Source of the DNA: Rhodobacteraceae bacterium UBA996
GTDB taxonomy: Bacteria > Pseudomonadota > Alphaproteobacteria > Rhodobacterales > Rhodobacteraceae
Assembly: GCA_002291955.1 (NCBI GenBank)
Contig: DBBA01000297.1
Span: forward strand, 12,262-18,799
Length of the DNA: 6,538 nt
Reading direction: 5' to 3'
Shown: positions 6,500 through 6,538 of the stretch, piece after piece
Numbering within the stretch: position 1 is the first letter of the stretch
Layout of the letters: each line of letters starts with the position of its first letter
Position numbers and translations under genes: made by a program
The notes under the pieces: model-generated
Database searches by the model: none
Told to the model about the DNA's origin: nothing
What the model saw: only the letters and a program-made list of their open reading frames with translations

Positions 6500-6538
6500 C
6501 GCCCCCCCGTCCCGCCCGATCCCGTCCCGCCCCATCCC
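6500..6538 (+). terminator. C-rich, G-poor tail, candidate Rho loading region
   Basis: The 39 bases starting two bases after the tamB stop contain 27 C, 6 G, 4 T and 2 A, a sharp change from the balanced G and C of the gene. The transcript would be cytosine-rich with little structure, which is what Rho prefers. No hairpin with a U-tract is visible. The window ends before the region can be judged fully. Confidence 0.3.
6506..6535 (+). repeat. 15-base tandem duplication after tamB
   Basis: CCCGTCCCGCCCGAT (6506-6520) is followed at once by CCCGTCCCGCCCCAT (6521-6535), differing at one base. Three further C's reach the window edge, so a third copy may follow but cannot be seen. Confidence 0.6.

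Overview
The window reads as ordinary chromosomal DNA from a GC-rich alphaproteobacterium, most likely Rhodobacteraceae or a close relative. The basis is a very high GC content (roughly 70-75% by eye), near-universal G/C third codon positions, an arginine-over-lysine bias, and the type of TamA/TamB proteins encoded. All three genes lie on the + strand. No RNA genes, insertion sequences, CRISPR arrays, phage genes or attachment sites were seen.

Layout: (1) positions 1-317 hold the 3' end of a SOUL-family heme-binding protein gene whose start lies outside the window. (2) Positions 318-447 are a 130-base intergenic gap with a small GC-rich hairpin and no convincing promoter. (3) Positions 448-2274 are tamA, an Omp85-family outer membrane protein with a signal peptide, a POTRA region and a C-terminal beta-barrel. 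(4) Positions 2274-6497 are tamB, a very large periplasm-spanning protein with the TamB/DUF490 C-terminal domain. (5) Positions 6498-6538 are a C-rich, G-poor tail containing a 15-base tandem duplication, cut by the window edge.

tamA and tamB share one base in a TGATG stop/start overlap and should be translated together. Their products form the translocation and assembly module: TamA sits in the outer membrane, and TamB reaches across the periplasm to it. In other bacteria the pair is linked to assembly of some outer membrane proteins and, for TamB, to phospholipid movement between the membranes. The SOUL gene is separated by the gap and need not be functionally linked.

The most interesting structure is inside tamB: four in-phase repeats of 105-114 residues (491-926), with a more diverged copy before them. 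Three of the four carry a PEAD motif exactly 47 residues after the repeat's opening Asp; the third has lost it through a five-residue deletion. This looks like modular growth of a lipid-conducting beta-groove by duplication. I found no evidence of a wholly new system; the findings are refinements within a known module.
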